From an uncultured Sinobacteraceae bacterium (GTDB lineage: Bacteria; Pseudomonadota; Gammaproteobacteria; Steroidobacterales; Steroidobacteraceae), in NCBI GenBank assembly GCA_937902995.1, contig CALEKY010000051.1, forward strand, positions 1 through 31,424: a DNA stretch of 31,424 nt, given 5' to 3'. Shown piece after piece: positions 7,275-15,348 of this stretch. Numbering within the stretch: the stretch's first letter is position 1; every line of letters starts with the position of its first letter. The notes under the pieces are model-generated. The model was not told the DNA's origin, ran no database searches, and was given only the letters and a program-made list of their open reading frames with translations. A program made the position numbers and the translations under genes.

Positions 7275-8507
7275 TCAAAAATTCCCCTGAAACCACGCCT
7301 TCATCCGATCCCAGACGCCGCGCACGTTGCCGACGAGCGGATCGCGCCGTCCGCGCAACATGTTTTCGCGGCCGTACAACAGAAGACCCACACCTGTGGA
7401 ATGAATCGGATTGCTGACGACGTCGACGAGACCGCTGATGTGCTGCGGCACGCCGAGTCTCACCGGCATGTGGAACACTTCTTCAGCGAGCTCCACCGCG
7501 CCTTCCATCTTCGCGCTACCGCCCGTGAGTACGACGCCGGCGGCGATCGTTTCCTCGAACCCGGAACGGCGCAGCTCTTCGCGGACGATCGCGAACAGTT
7601 CTTCGTAACGAGGCTCGACGACTTCGGCGAGCGTTTGGCGCGCAAGACGGCGCGCGGGTCGATCGCCGACGCTCGGCACTTCGATCGTCTCGTCGGCATT
7701 CGCGAGCTGCGACAACGCGCACGCGTACTTGATCTTGATCTCTTCGGCGTGATGCGTCGGCGTGCGCAGACTCACCGCGATGTCGTTCGTCACTTGATCG
7801 CCGGCAATCGGAATTACTGCCGTGTGGCGGATCGCACCGCCCGAGAACACGGCAATGTCGGTCGTGCCGCCGCCGATGTCGACGAGACAGACGCCCAGCT
7901 CCTTCTCGTCTTCCGCAAGTACTGCGTAGCTCGATGCGAGCTGCTCGAGCACGATGTCCTCGACCGACAACCCGCAGCGTTGCACGCACTTCACGATGTT
8001 TTGCGCCGCACTCTCGGCTCCGGTCACGATGTGCACCTTGGCCTCGAGCCGCACGCCCGACATACCGATCGGCTCGCGAATGCCTTCCTGACTGTCGATC
8101 AAGAATTCCTGCGGCAGGATGTGCAGGATTTTTTGATCCGCAGGAATGGCGACTGCACGCGCCGCGTCGATCACGCGTTCGACGTCTTCGGCCGTCACTT
8201 CCTTGTTGCGAATCGCGACGATGCCGTGCGAGTTGAGACTGCGCACATGGCTGCCGGCAATGCCCGCATACACCGAATGGATTTCGCAGCCCGCCATCAG
8301 CTCGGCTTCTTCCACGGCCCGCTGAATCGACTGCACCGTCGACTCGATGTTGACGACGACGCCGCGCTTGAGGCCTCGCGACGGGTGCGAGCCGATACCG
8401 GCGACCTCGAGGCCGCCGTCCGGCGTGAGCTCGCCGACGATCGCCACGACTTTCGACGTGCCGATATCCAGACCTACGATCAGATTGCGATCACTTTTCC
8501 TAGGCAT
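7275..8507 (-). CDS. ftsA: Cell division protein FtsA
   Basis: Actin-like ATPase that tethers FtsZ filaments to the inner membrane and recruits later divisome proteins. It is 410 aa. The phosphate-1 motif GLDIGTSKV is near residues 12-20, and the second motif VDIGGGTTDIAVF and adenosine motif GVVLTGGSAKMEG are present. The C-terminal amphipathic membrane-targeting helix (VWDRMKAWFQGNF) is intact. The start ATG gives the family-like MPRKSDRNLIVGLDIG and overlaps the ftsQ stop by 8 bp, implying translational coupling. A longer upstream frame exists only because it runs antiparallel through ftsQ. Confidence 0.98.
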   Translation of the reverse strand: MPRKSDRNLIVGLDIGTSKVVAIVGELTPDGGLEVAGIGSHPSRGLKRGVVVNIESTVQSIQRAVEEAELMAGCEIHSVYAGIAGSHVRSLNSHGIVAIRNKEVTAEDVERVIDAARAVAIPADQKILHILPQEFLIDSQEGIREPIGMSGVRLEAKVHIVTGAESAAQNIVKCVQRCGLSVEDIVLEQLASSYAVLAEDEKELGVCLVDIGGGTTDIAVFSGGAIRHTAVIPIAGDQVTNDIAVSLRTPTHHAEEIKIKYACALSQLANADETIEVPSVGDRPARRLARQTLAEVVEPRYEELFAIVREELRRSGFEETIAAGVVLTGGSAKMEGAVELAEEVFHMPVRLGVPQHISGLVDVVSNPIHSTGVGLLLYGRENMLRGRRDPLVGNVRGVWDRMKAWFQGNF

Positions 8508-9318
8508 CTGGCGTGTTATCTCCGTTGTCGCGAGCGACTCGCGCGGCAGGCTGACTCCAACCGACCGAGAAACCGTTGCTGTAACGCAGATCGACGTAGC
8601 TGATCTCGCTGCTGCGGGCCGCAACCATCGGGCTCGCAACTTCGATGAAGCGTTCGAGACGTTCCTGCACGTCCTGCCGACCCAGCCGCACGACGATGTT
8701 GTTGTCGACCGTGAGTTCCCAGGCGCCGCGCGCGTCGAGCTCCACTCGAGTCAGACGCATGCCCACGGCGAGCAGCCGCGGGTACGTCTCGAGATAAAGC
8801 TTCGCCACTTGCGCTTGCGTACCTTCCGGCCCGATCAACACCGGCAACTCCGGCGGAATGTGCCGAGCGCCGCGCAAGAACAGTTCGCCTCGCGTATTCA
8901 TCAAACCGTCTTCGCCCCAGCGCGCCGCGGGTACGTGCTCGGTAATGAGCACACGCACGCCGTTCGGCCACTTGCGCTCGACGCGCGCGCGATCGACCCA
9001 CGCAAGCTTTTCCAACGCCGCCTGCATCGCTTCGAGGTCGACGGACAAGAAGCCCGCGCCGCGAAACGGCGCGACGGCCTCTTCGATGTGCACGGGCGCG
9101 ACGCGCTGAAATTGGCCGCCGACTTCGACGACTTGAATCGGACGGTCCAACATCCACGTCACGAGCCACACCGAAACGAGCGCAAGCGCGGCGAAGACGC
9201 ACAGCGATACGATCGACTGCGCGCTCGCTGCGAGAGCCGCGGCAACGCGCTCCGCGAACTTCCGCAGCGCGCTGCTCTCGCTCTTGCGTCGATTGCGTTT
9301 GCTCGCGCGGCCGAACAT
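8500..9318 (-). CDS. ftsQ: Cell division protein FtsQ
   Basis: Bitopic divisome assembly protein that links early cytoplasmic components to FtsB, FtsL, FtsW and FtsI. It is 272 aa. A basic cytoplasmic N-terminus (about 30 residues) is followed by one membrane segment (about 35-56), a POTRA domain beginning with the IQVVEVGG region (about 60-130) and the FtsQ/DivIB beta domain with the ...EHVPAARWGEDGLMNTRGELF... signature. Its ATG overlaps the ddlB stop by one base (TAATG), and its end overlaps ftsA. Confidence 0.96.
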   Translation of the reverse strand: MFGRASKRNRRKSESSALRKFAERVAAALAASAQSIVSLCVFAALALVSVWLVTWMLDRPIQVVEVGGQFQRVAPVHIEEAVAPFRGAGFLSVDLEAMQAALEKLAWVDRARVERKWPNGVRVLITEHVPAARWGEDGLMNTRGELFLRGARHIPPELPVLIGPEGTQAQVAKLYLETYPRLLAVGMRLTRVELDARGAWELTVDNNIVVRLGRQDVQERLERFIEVASPMVAARSSEISYVDLRYSNGFSVGWSQPAARVARDNGDNTPDA

Positions 9319-10262
9319 TACGGTTTCACCTCGCGATCGAAGCTCGTTTCGAGTACCCGCCACACGAGATCGTCGAATTCGATGCCGCACGCGCGTGCAG
9401 CCTTGGGCACCAGCGAATGACTCGTCATGCCCGGCGCCGTGTTCACTTCGAGCAGGTAATTCGCCCCGCTGCGATCGCGCATCAGATCGACGCGCCCCCA
9501 GCCGCTGCATCCGACGGCACGGAAAGCCTCGAGCGCGAGCGCCCGCATTTCCGTTTCGGCATCGCCTTGCAGGCCCGGGCAGATGTATTGCGTGTCTTCG
9601 GCGACGTACTTCGCGTGGTAGTCGTAGTACTCACCCGCCGGTACGATGCGAATCGTCGGCAGCGCCTCGTCGCCAAGAATGCCGACGGTGTATTCCTCAC
9701 CTTCGATGAGCTGCTCCATCAGGAGCTCGCCTTCGTAGCGACTCGCCAGCGCCACCGCGTTCGGTAGATCGCTCTCCGAGAACACACGCGAGATGCCAAC
9801 GCTCGACCCTTCGCACGCGGGCTTCACGATGACAGGCAAACCGAGCTGCTTTGCCGCCGCGTGCACATCACCTTGGGGCGAGAGCCGTACGTAACGCGGC
9901 GTCGGCAACCCGAGCGACAGCCACACTTGCTTCGTGCGGATCTTGTCCATCGACAACGCCGACCCGAGGACACCCGAACCCGTGTACGGAACGCCGAATG
10001 CTTCGAGCAGTCCCTGCAACACGCCGTCCTCGCCGCCGCCGTGATGACCATGGAGGATGTTGAACACGCGCGTCACACGCTTGGCGATCAACTCTTCCGT
10101 CAACGCCGGAATGCCGTCCACGGCATACGCATCGACGCCTTTGCGCAGCAGCGCTTCGAGCACGTTGCGTCCGGAATCGAGCGAAACCTCACGCTCCGAA
10201 GAGGTGCCGCCCATGAGCACCGCCACGCGACCGAAGTCGGCGGGATTGGTGATCCGGCTCAT
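9318..10262 (-). CDS. ddlB: D-alanine--D-alanine ligase DdlB
   Basis: ATP-grasp ligase making the D-Ala-D-Ala dipeptide used by MurF. It is 314 aa. MGGTSSEREVSL is at residues 17-28, and the C-terminal EVNTAPGMTSHSL is the usual metal-binding and substrate segment. The conserved HGxxGEDG loop reads HGHHGGGEDG (71-80), two residues longer than the E. coli HGRGGEDG as I recall it. The start ATG gives MSRITNPADFGRVAVL; an upstream in-frame start would lie in heptad element 4 and encode repeat-derived residues. It is separated from murB by 310 bp. Confidence 0.97.
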   Translation of the reverse strand: MSRITNPADFGRVAVLMGGTSSEREVSLDSGRNVLEALLRKGVDAYAVDGIPALTEELIAKRVTRVFNILHGHHGGGEDGVLQGLLEAFGVPYTGSGVLGSALSMDKIRTKQVWLSLGLPTPRYVRLSPQGDVHAAAKQLGLPVIVKPACEGSSVGISRVFSESDLPNAVALASRYEGELLMEQLIEGEEYTVGILGDEALPTIRIVPAGEYYDYHAKYVAEDTQYICPGLQGDAETEMRALALEAFRAVGCSGWGRVDLMRDRSGANYLLEVNTAPGMTSHSLVPKAARACGIEFDDLVWRVLETSFDREVKP

Positions 10263-10288
10263 GAGCCACCCCCAGCGGCTGAAGCCGA

Positions 10289-10572
10289 GACTGTAGGCTG
10301 TAGGCTGTAGGCTGTAGTCAATGGCGCGACTCTCGTCGCGCTTCGGCACCTAAAGGCTGAAAGCTGAAGGCCGAAGGCTGAAGGAAGAGCGCGCACTGCG
10401 CGCCCGACCTGTCGCCTGTAGCCTGTCGCCTGTAGCCGCGCGACGGCCGTCGCGCTTTGCGGAATGAAGACCGAAGGCTGAAGGCTGAAGGTAGAAGCAT
10501 GCGTGCGCACGCTCTGCGTTCGCGTTGCGAACGCAGCACGACCTACAGCCTGCAGCCTACAGCCTACAGCCT
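10289..10572. repeat. Heptad-hairpin element 4 (murB / ddlB gap), the largest
   Basis: This element fills almost the whole 310-bp gap. Arrays: GACTGTA/GGCTGTA (10289-10316), AGGCTGA-like (10353-10384), GTCGCCT/GTAGCCT (10410-10437), AGGCTGA-like (about 10466-10492) and TACAGCC/TGCAGCC (10541-10572). Between them are hairpins: GCGCGAC-TCTC-GTCGCGC (10324-10341), GCGCGC-ACT-GCGCGC (10389-10403), the palindrome GCGCGACGG/CCGTCGCGC (10438-10455) and a perfect 10-bp stem with GTT loop (10514-10536). The last array abuts the murB stop. Nothing else is visible in the gap. Confidence 0.92.
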
Positions 10573-11469
10573 TCATAGAGTCTCTCCCACGATCCGCACT
10601 TCCGTCTGCAGCTCCACTCCGTGGCGTTCGCGCACGACTTTCTGCACATGACGAATGAGCTGCTCGATGTCGGCAGCCGTTGCCGTGCCGTCGTTCACGA
10701 TGAAGTTCGCGTGCATTTCGGATACGCGAGCGCCGCCAATGCGCATGCCTTTGAGACCGGCGGTGTCGATCAAGCGCGCGGCATGATCGCCAGGCGGATT
10801 CGTAAAAACTGAACCGCACGACCATTCGCCGATCGGTTGCGTCGCTTTGCGGCGAGCGAGCAGAGCACGAATGTCTTCCGTGCTCGCGGCTGGACGCACT
10901 TCGAAATGGAGCTGTGCGCCGAGGAACCACTCGTTCGGCGGTCCGCTCACGTGGCGATAACCGACCGTGTATTCGTCCTTCGTGCGCTCGTGACGTACGC
11001 CGCAACGATCCACGGTGGCGACCTTCACGACGTGATTCCACGTTTCGCCGCCGAACGCGCCTGCGTTCATGGCGAGCGCACCGCCGAGCGTGCCTGGGAT
11101 GCCGGCAAAGAATTCGGCCGGGCCGAGTCCCCATTTCACGCATTGCTTGGCGAGCTTTGCGCACGCAACGCCGGAACCGCACCAGACATCCGTTGACGAA
11201 AGCCGGTCCAGCTCATCGAACACACCGTGGGTATCGATGACGACACCGCGGATACCGCCGTCACGAACGAGCAAATTACTGCCGAGGCCGATCCACATCA
11301 CCGGTGTCGACGGATCGAGCTGCGCGAGGAATGCGCAGACATCCTCCGCATCGCGCGGCGTGAAGAAAATGTCTGCGGGACCGCCGACATGCCAGGACGT
11401 ATGACGCGACATCGGCTCGTTGCGAGTCACGCGCGAAGCGAAATCCGGCGGGAGTGCGAGCGCCATCAT
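10573..11469 (-). CDS. murB: UDP-N-acetylenolpyruvoylglucosamine reductase MurB, type II
   Basis: FAD-dependent reductase making UDP-MurNAc from the enolpyruvyl ether. At 298 aa it is shorter than the E. coli type I enzyme (342 aa) and has the type II layout. FAD-binding motifs GGPAD, GLGSNLLVRDGG and GIPGTLGGALAMNAGAFGGE are present, as is SCGSVFTNPPGDHAARLID with the catalytic serine of GSVFxNP and the terminal EVRIVG glutamate. The ATG at 11469 overlaps the murC stop as ATGA. A much longer upstream frame is antisense noise through murC. Confidence 0.97.
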   Translation of the reverse strand: MMALALPPDFASRVTRNEPMSRHTSWHVGGPADIFFTPRDAEDVCAFLAQLDPSTPVMWIGLGSNLLVRDGGIRGVVIDTHGVFDELDRLSSTDVWCGSGVACAKLAKQCVKWGLGPAEFFAGIPGTLGGALAMNAGAFGGETWNHVVKVATVDRCGVRHERTKDEYTVGYRHVSGPPNEWFLGAQLHFEVRPAASTEDIRALLARRKATQPIGEWSCGSVFTNPPGDHAARLIDTAGLKGMRIGGARVSEMHANFIVNDGTATAADIEQLIRHVQKVVRERHGVELQTEVRIVGETL

Positions 11470-12869
11470 GAGCCCGCCCTCAACGTCTTCGGCAGCTGAG
11501 CCGCCACCGCGCCGATGTTGCCGGCGCCCATCGTGACGACCACATCGCCGTCGCGAACGATACGCAGCAACGCATCGGGCAATTGGTCCACCTTCTCGAC
11601 GAACACCGGTTCGACCCGCCCATGGGAGCGCACTGCGCGGCAGATCGCTTTGCCGTCCGCACCCGAGATCGGCGTTTCGCCCGCGGCATACACTTCGGTG
11701 ACGAGCAACGCATCGACGCCGGCAAGCACGTTCGCGAAGTCGTCCAACAAGTCGCGCGTGCGCGTGTAACGGTGCGGCTGGAACGCGAGCACGATGCGGC
11801 GGCCCGGCCAGCCCTGTCGAATCGCCTCCAGCGTCGCCGCGATCTCTCTCGGGTGATGACCGTAGTCGTCGACCAGCGTGACGCGGCCGTTCGGGGTTTG
11901 CACGTCGCCGTTTTGTTGCAAGCGACGGTCGATACCCGCGAAGCGCGCGAGCGCGTTCTGAATCGCGCTGTCGGACACCTCGAGCTCGGTCGCCACAGCG
12001 ATCGCCGCGAGCGCATTGAGCACGTTGTGGGTTCCGGGACGGTTCAACGTGATCGACAACGGCGGGCGGCCGGCGCGCAGCACATCGAAACGTGTCTTCA
12101 AGCCTTCGCGCACGATGTTCACGGCACGAACGTCCGCCTCGTGCTCGATACCGTAGGTCACGACCGGACGCGAGATTCGCGGCAGCAATCCATAGGCTTC
12201 GGGGTCGTCCGCACAAATAACCGCGAGTCCGTAGAACGGAAGGTTGTGCAGGAACTCGACGAAGCTCTGCTTGAGTCGTTCGAAATCGCCTTCGTGCGTG
12301 ACGAGATGATCGTTGTCGACGTTCGTCACGATCGCGATCATGGGCTGCAAGTGAACGAACGATGCGTCGCTCTCGTCCGCTTCGGCGACGAGATACTTGC
12401 CTTGTCCGAGCCGCGCGTTCGAATCCGCGCTCACGAGCCGGCCGCCGATGACGAACGTCGGATCGAGCCCGCCCTCGGCCAACACGCTCGCCACCATGCT
12501 CGTGGTCGTCGTCTTACCGTGCGTACCGGCGACGGCAATCGCGTAACGGAAGCGCATCAGCTCGCCGAGCATTTCGGCGCGTTGCACGACAGGAATGCGT
12601 CGCGACTGCGCTTCGACGAGCTCCGGATTGTCGGGACGAATCGCACTCGATACGACGAGCACGTCGGCGTCGCCCACGTTCTGCGCGGCATGGCCGAGCA
12701 TGATCTTCGCGCCGAGTCGCTCCAAGCGATCTGTGACTTCATTGCGCCGCAAGTCCGAGCCTTGCACGCTGTAGCCGAGATTGAGCAACACTTCGGCGAT
12801 GCCGCTCATGCCGACACCGCCGATGCCGACGAAGTGGATGCAGTGGATGCGACGCATGCGATCCGTCAT
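11466..12869 (-). CDS. murC: UDP-N-acetylmuramate--L-alanine ligase MurC
   Basis: Cytoplasmic ATP-dependent ligase adding the first amino acid of the stem peptide. It is 467 aa. The N-terminal Rossmann motif HFVGIGGVGMSGIAEVL is near residues 12-28, and the P-loop AGTHGKTT at 114-121. Central-domain NVDNDHL and the C-terminal DDYGHHPREI signature are also present. ATGA overlaps occur at both ends (with murG upstream and murB downstream), so translation is probably coupled. Confidence 0.98.
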   Translation of the reverse strand: MTDRMRRIHCIHFVGIGGVGMSGIAEVLLNLGYSVQGSDLRRNEVTDRLERLGAKIMLGHAAQNVGDADVLVVSSAIRPDNPELVEAQSRRIPVVQRAEMLGELMRFRYAIAVAGTHGKTTTTSMVASVLAEGGLDPTFVIGGRLVSADSNARLGQGKYLVAEADESDASFVHLQPMIAIVTNVDNDHLVTHEGDFERLKQSFVEFLHNLPFYGLAVICADDPEAYGLLPRISRPVVTYGIEHEADVRAVNIVREGLKTRFDVLRAGRPPLSITLNRPGTHNVLNALAAIAVATELEVSDSAIQNALARFAGIDRRLQQNGDVQTPNGRVTLVDDYGHHPREIAATLEAIRQGWPGRRIVLAFQPHRYTRTRDLLDDFANVLAGVDALLVTEVYAAGETPISGADGKAICRAVRSHGRVEPVFVEKVDQLPDALLRIVRDGDVVVTMGAGNIGAVAAQLPKTLRAGS

Positions 12870-14170
12870 CGCGCACCCCCTGCAGCTTCAACACACGCAT
12901 CGGCGAGGCGCACGTCGGCGTCGGTCATCGCCACCGCACGCGCCTTGGTCGCCATTTCGACAAGCTTCGGCCGTCCCGCCTCCAGCAACGCACGCAGCTC
13001 TGCGCTCAACCGCGCCGGTGTCAAATCGCTCTCCTGGATGACCACCGCCGCGCCGGCACGCACGAGGAATTCAGCGTTACGCGTTTGATGATCGTCGACC
13101 GCCGCCGGGAACGGCACGAAGATCGCCGGCAAGCCAGCGGCCGCGATTTCGGAAACCGTGAGCGCGCCGGAACGGCAAATGACGAGATCCGCACCGCCGT
13201 ACGCCTCGGCCATGTCGTCGATGAACGCGTGAACCTCGGCTGCGACACCGTGCTTCGCGTACAGCTCGCGGGCTTGTGCGATGTGACGCTCGCCCGCCTG
13301 ATGCAGCACGAGCGGCCGAATCTTCTCGTCGATGTTCGCAATCGCCGCAGGCACGACAGTGTTCAATCGCGCCGCGCCTTGACTGCCGCCGAGCACGAGC
13401 AGCCGCATTCGGCCCTTACGCTCTGCGTAACGCTTCTCGGGCGGCGGCAAGGACGCGATCTCTCGCCTCACCGGATTACCGACGTGCTCTGCTCGAATCG
13501 AACGCGGGAAGCTCGCCGGAAATGCTTCGAGCACGCGTTTCGCAAAGTGCGCGAGCGTGCGATTCGTCATGCCCGCGATCGCGTTCTGTTCGTGAATGAC
13601 GAGCGGTCGCCGTGCGAGCCAAGCGGCCAGTCCGCCCGGTCCCGATACGAATCCGCCCGCGCCGAGCACGACGACAGGCTTGCGGCGACGAATCACGCGC
13701 AAGCTCTGCCAAACGGCGCGCACGAGTTGGAACGGTGCAGCTAGCAGCGTCGCAATTCCCTTGCCGCGAATGCCGCTCACGGTGACCCATTCGATCGGAA
13801 TGTTCTGAGGCGGCACGAGCTTCGCCTCGAGACCGCGCTGCGTACCGAGCCACACGGGCGCGAAACCGCGCTCGCGCAACACGCGCGCAGCCGCGAGCGC
13901 GGGAAAGATGTGTCCGCCGGTACCGCCGGCCATGATCAGAACTACGTTCTGATCGGCGACAGGCGACGGGCCATGAGCCTCAGGCGACGAGGCAGCATGG
14001 CTGCTCGTTCGGCCGTCGGCAGGCTGTAGGCTGTAGGCTGCAGGCTGCAAGTCGAGCGCGCGTTGGCGCGCAATCCCCTCGCCCGAGCCCCACGCTCCGA
14101 GCCCCACGCCCAAAGCGCGCGCACAGCTGTCGCTCGTAGCCCGTAGCCTGTCGCTCGCGAATGCATTCAT
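12866..14170 (-). CDS. murG: MurG, lipid II-forming GlcNAc transferase, with a repeat-encoded N-terminal extension
   Basis: Transfers GlcNAc from UDP-GlcNAc to lipid I at the inner leaflet. The GT-B core starts near residue 75 and carries AGGTGGHIFP (81-90), GGSQGAARLN, HQAGERH and the UDP-GlcNAc site RSGALTVSEIAAAGLP. From the ATG that overlaps the ftsW stop (ATGA, 14170) the protein is 434 aa, against about 355 in E. coli. The extra roughly 75 residues are encoded by heptad element 5 and include the repeat LQPAAYSLQP. No ATG, GTG or TTG lies in frame between the arrays and the core; nearby ATGs are in another frame that stops just before it. The alternatives are an internal TTG or GTG in the repeat region or a non-canonical start. 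Core identity is certain; the start is not. Confidence 0.9.
   Translation of the reverse strand: MNAFASDRLRATSDSCARALGVGLGAWGSGEGIARQRALDLQPAAYSLQPADGRTSSHAASSPEAHGPSPVADQNVVLIMAGGTGGHIFPALAAARVLRERGFAPVWLGTQRGLEAKLVPPQNIPIEWVTVSGIRGKGIATLLAAPFQLVRAVWQSLRVIRRRKPVVVLGAGGFVSGPGGLAAWLARRPLVIHEQNAIAGMTNRTLAHFAKRVLEAFPASFPRSIRAEHVGNPVRREIASLPPPEKRYAERKGRMRLLVLGGSQGAARLNTVVPAAIANIDEKIRPLVLHQAGERHIAQARELYAKHGVAAEVHAFIDDMAEAYGGADLVICRSGALTVSEIAAAGLPAIFVPFPAAVDDHQTRNAEFLVRAGAAVVIQESDLTPARLSAELRALLEAGRPKLVEMATKARAVAMTDADVRLADACVEAAGGAR
13958..14160. repeat. Heptad-hairpin element 5 (ftsW / murG junction, inside the murG frame)
   Basis: Heptads related to GTCGCCT lie at 13958-13992 and GGCTGTA/GGCTGCA at 14022-14049. 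A hairpin GCGCGC-GTTG-GCGCGC is at 14056-14071. A 14-bp tandem duplication (two heptads, CGAGCCC plus CACGCYC) covers about 14084-14111, and GTCGCTC/GTAGCCC/GTAGCCT is at 14129-14156. The element occupies nearly all sequence between the ftsW stop and the MurG core, and stays open in the murG frame. Confidence 0.88.
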
Positions 14171-15348
14171 CCGTCGCTCTCCTTGCGCGGCACGGCAAGT
14201 CGTCCGGCGACGCTTGCTTCGTGATGAATGCGCATCAACAGACCGAGCCAGCCGAGCGTGACGAGCACGCTCGTGCCGCCATACGACATGAGCGGCAGCG
14301 TGAGACCTTTCGTCGGCAAGAGCCCCATGTTCACGCCGACGTTGATGAAGGTCTGTAAACCGAGCCAGATACCGAAGCCCGCCGCGCAATACGCCTGGAA
14401 CGGCAATCCTGCTTCGGCCGCGTTGCGCGAGATGATGAACGCACGCCACACAACCAAAACGTACAGCGTCAGCGTGGCGACGACGCCGATCAGTCCGAGC
14501 TCTTCGGCGAGCACTGCGAACACGAAGTCGGTATGCGCCTCGGGCAGATAAAAAAGCTTCTGCACGCTCGCACCGAGACCGACACCGAACAGTTCGCCGC
14601 GGCCGATCGCAATCAGCGATTGCGTGAGCTGGAAGCCCGAATTGAACGGATCGGCCCAAGGATCGAGAAACGACGTGATTCGTTTCAGTCGATAGGCGGA
14701 CGTCGCGGCAATCGCAGCCAGCCCCGCTGCCGCAAACAGGACCAGCGCGAGGAAGTGACGCAGCTTGACGCCGGCGAGGAACAGCACGCCAAGACCCGAT
14801 GCGAGCAACACCGTGGCGGCACCGAAATCCGGTTCGAGCAACAGCAAGAGCGCCGCGATCAACAAGACACCGAGCGGCTTGAGGAAGCCTTTGAGCTCCT
14901 CTTTGAGCTCGGCCTGGCGCCGCACCACGTAGCTGGCCAGATATATAAGTAGGAGCACGCGGGCGAGCTCCGAAGGCTGGAAGCTCGGACCGAAGCGCAG
15001 CCAACGGCGGCTGCCGTTGACTTCGTGGCCGATCATTGGAATCAACACGACCACGAGCAGGAGCAAAGCAAGAATCAATAGCGGAAGCGCAAGCCGCTCC
15101 CACACTTGGCTCGGAATCATCATCATGAAGGCAGCCGCACACAGACCGAGCACGACGCCCATGCCTTGCCGTTCGAGGAAATAGAACGGCTCGTGAACGA
15201 GACGGTCGGCTACGGAGATCGACGCCGAGGTCATCATCACGAGACCGAGCAGGAGGAGCATGCCGACGAGCACGAGCAGCGTCGTGTCGAGCACGAAGCG
15301 CTTCTGCCGCGAATTCGAGCGTGCGTATGCGAGCGTCGCCGCACTCAT
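14167..15348 (-). CDS. ftsW: FtsW, SEDS-family septal peptidoglycan glycosyltransferase
   Basis: Polytopic inner-membrane polymerase of lipid II that works with FtsI. It is 393 aa with about ten hydrophobic segments beginning at residue about 22. The SEDS signatures are clear: LLLLEPDFGAATVL, with the aspartate expected in the catalytic loop region; IGRGELFGVGLGASVQKLFYLPEAHTDFVFAVLAEELG; and a C-terminal GLLPTKGLTLPLMSYGGTS. The start ATG overlaps the murD stop as ATGA; the longer frame beyond it is antisense to nothing real. The stop overlaps the apparent murG start as ATGA. Confidence 0.98.
   Translation of the reverse strand: MSAATLAYARSNSRQKRFVLDTTLLVLVGMLLLLGLVMMTSASISVADRLVHEPFYFLERQGMGVVLGLCAAAFMMMIPSQVWERLALPLLILALLLLVVVLIPMIGHEVNGSRRWLRFGPSFQPSELARVLLLIYLASYVVRRQAELKEELKGFLKPLGVLLIAALLLLLEPDFGAATVLLASGLGVLFLAGVKLRHFLALVLFAAAGLAAIAATSAYRLKRITSFLDPWADPFNSGFQLTQSLIAIGRGELFGVGLGASVQKLFYLPEAHTDFVFAVLAEELGLIGVVATLTLYVLVVWRAFIISRNAAEAGLPFQAYCAAGFGIWLGLQTFINVGVNMGLLPTKGLTLPLMSYGGTSVLVTLGWLGLLMRIHHEASVAGRLAVPRKESDG

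Noticed and set aside
10289..10572. CRISPR array
   Set aside because: Units are 7 bp, contiguous and degenerate, with no spacers of uniform length and no cas genes.
13940..14000. Out-of-frame ATGs just upstream of the MurG core as the real start
   Set aside because: They read MLPRRLRLMARRLSPIRT and hit a stop just before the core, so they cannot give MurG without a frameshift.
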